Assembly (NCBI GenBank): GCA_944383165.1
Contig: CALWON010000019.1
Coordinates: 1-33,617 of the forward strand
Direction: 5' to 3'
DNA from: an uncultured Oscillospiraceae bacterium
Lineage (GTDB): Bacteria; Bacillota; Clostridia; Oscillospirales; Oscillospiraceae
Length of the DNA: 33,617 nucleotides
Shown: positions 33,573 through 33,617 of the stretch, piece by piece
How the letters are laid out: the number at the start of each line of letters is the position of its first letter
Position numbering within the stretch: the stretch's first letter is position 1
Translations under genes and position numbers: made by a program
Notes under the pieces: model-generated
What the model was told of the DNA's origin: nothing
Databases searched by the model: none
The model's input: only the letters and a program-made list of their open reading frames with translations

Positions 33573-33617
33573 CGTATCCCTCCTTTTGGAGATTGCTGGT
33601 CTGTACAAAGGGGGCAG

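Overview
The window looks like chromosome from a Gram-positive, probably spore-forming member of the Clostridia; I lean to an Oscillospirales-type gut bacterium, but that placement is inference. The reasons are an HrcA/CIRCE-controlled hrcA-grpE-dnaK-dnaJ operon, a bofA/yaaL (DUF2508) pair, SLH-domain surface proteins, Firmicutes-type A+G-rich ribosome binding sites, AT-rich intergenic DNA and intrinsic terminators. I see no phage, IS, CRISPR or integrase. This is core chromosome with some accessory cell-surface genes.

Left part (1-8300): a tRNA-Gln(CUG) with a consensus promoter faces left. Next come a branched-chain amino acid carrier (brnQ) with a CodY-like box upstream, a convergent RsiV/PdaC-like (DUF3298-type) protein overlapping its 3' end, a yerC-like TrpR-family regulator / methyltransferase / hslO (Hsp33) operon, and a glutamate:sodium symporter (gltS). 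A leftward pair then encodes a class-I glutamine amidotransferase-like (peptidase C26) hydrolase and a secreted VanY-type D,D-carboxypeptidase.

Middle (8300-16800, leftward): an AraC-family regulator; a GerMN-like lipoprotein; an operon of a conserved protein of unknown function, a DRGH-type nuclease lipoprotein and possibly a 36-residue acidic small protein; then the heat-shock operon hrcA-grpE-(new 45-residue membrane ORF)-dnaK-dnaJ, with a perfect CIRCE element at its promoter.

Right part (17000-33617): a dCache methyl-accepting chemotaxis protein with a long structured leader; a leftward glycolytic cluster pgk-tpiA-gpmI-eno with a hairpin in each gap and no gap gene in the window; trmL; a rightward pair of an UlaG-like metallo-hydrolase and an SLH-anchored C39-type peptidase; an FAD-dependent dehydrogenase (COG2509-like); the leftward yaaL-bofA pair; and a 1199-residue SLH-anchored surface protein with bacterial Ig-like domains and six tandem repeats of roughly 115 residues.

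The genes least explained by known annotation are the two small ORFs (14913-15050 and 10097-10207), the unknown-plus-nuclease operon, the palindrome inside the yerC promoter, the mcp leader with three alternately pairing arms, and the repeat surface protein. I found no single convincing undescribed multi-gene defence or mobile system.
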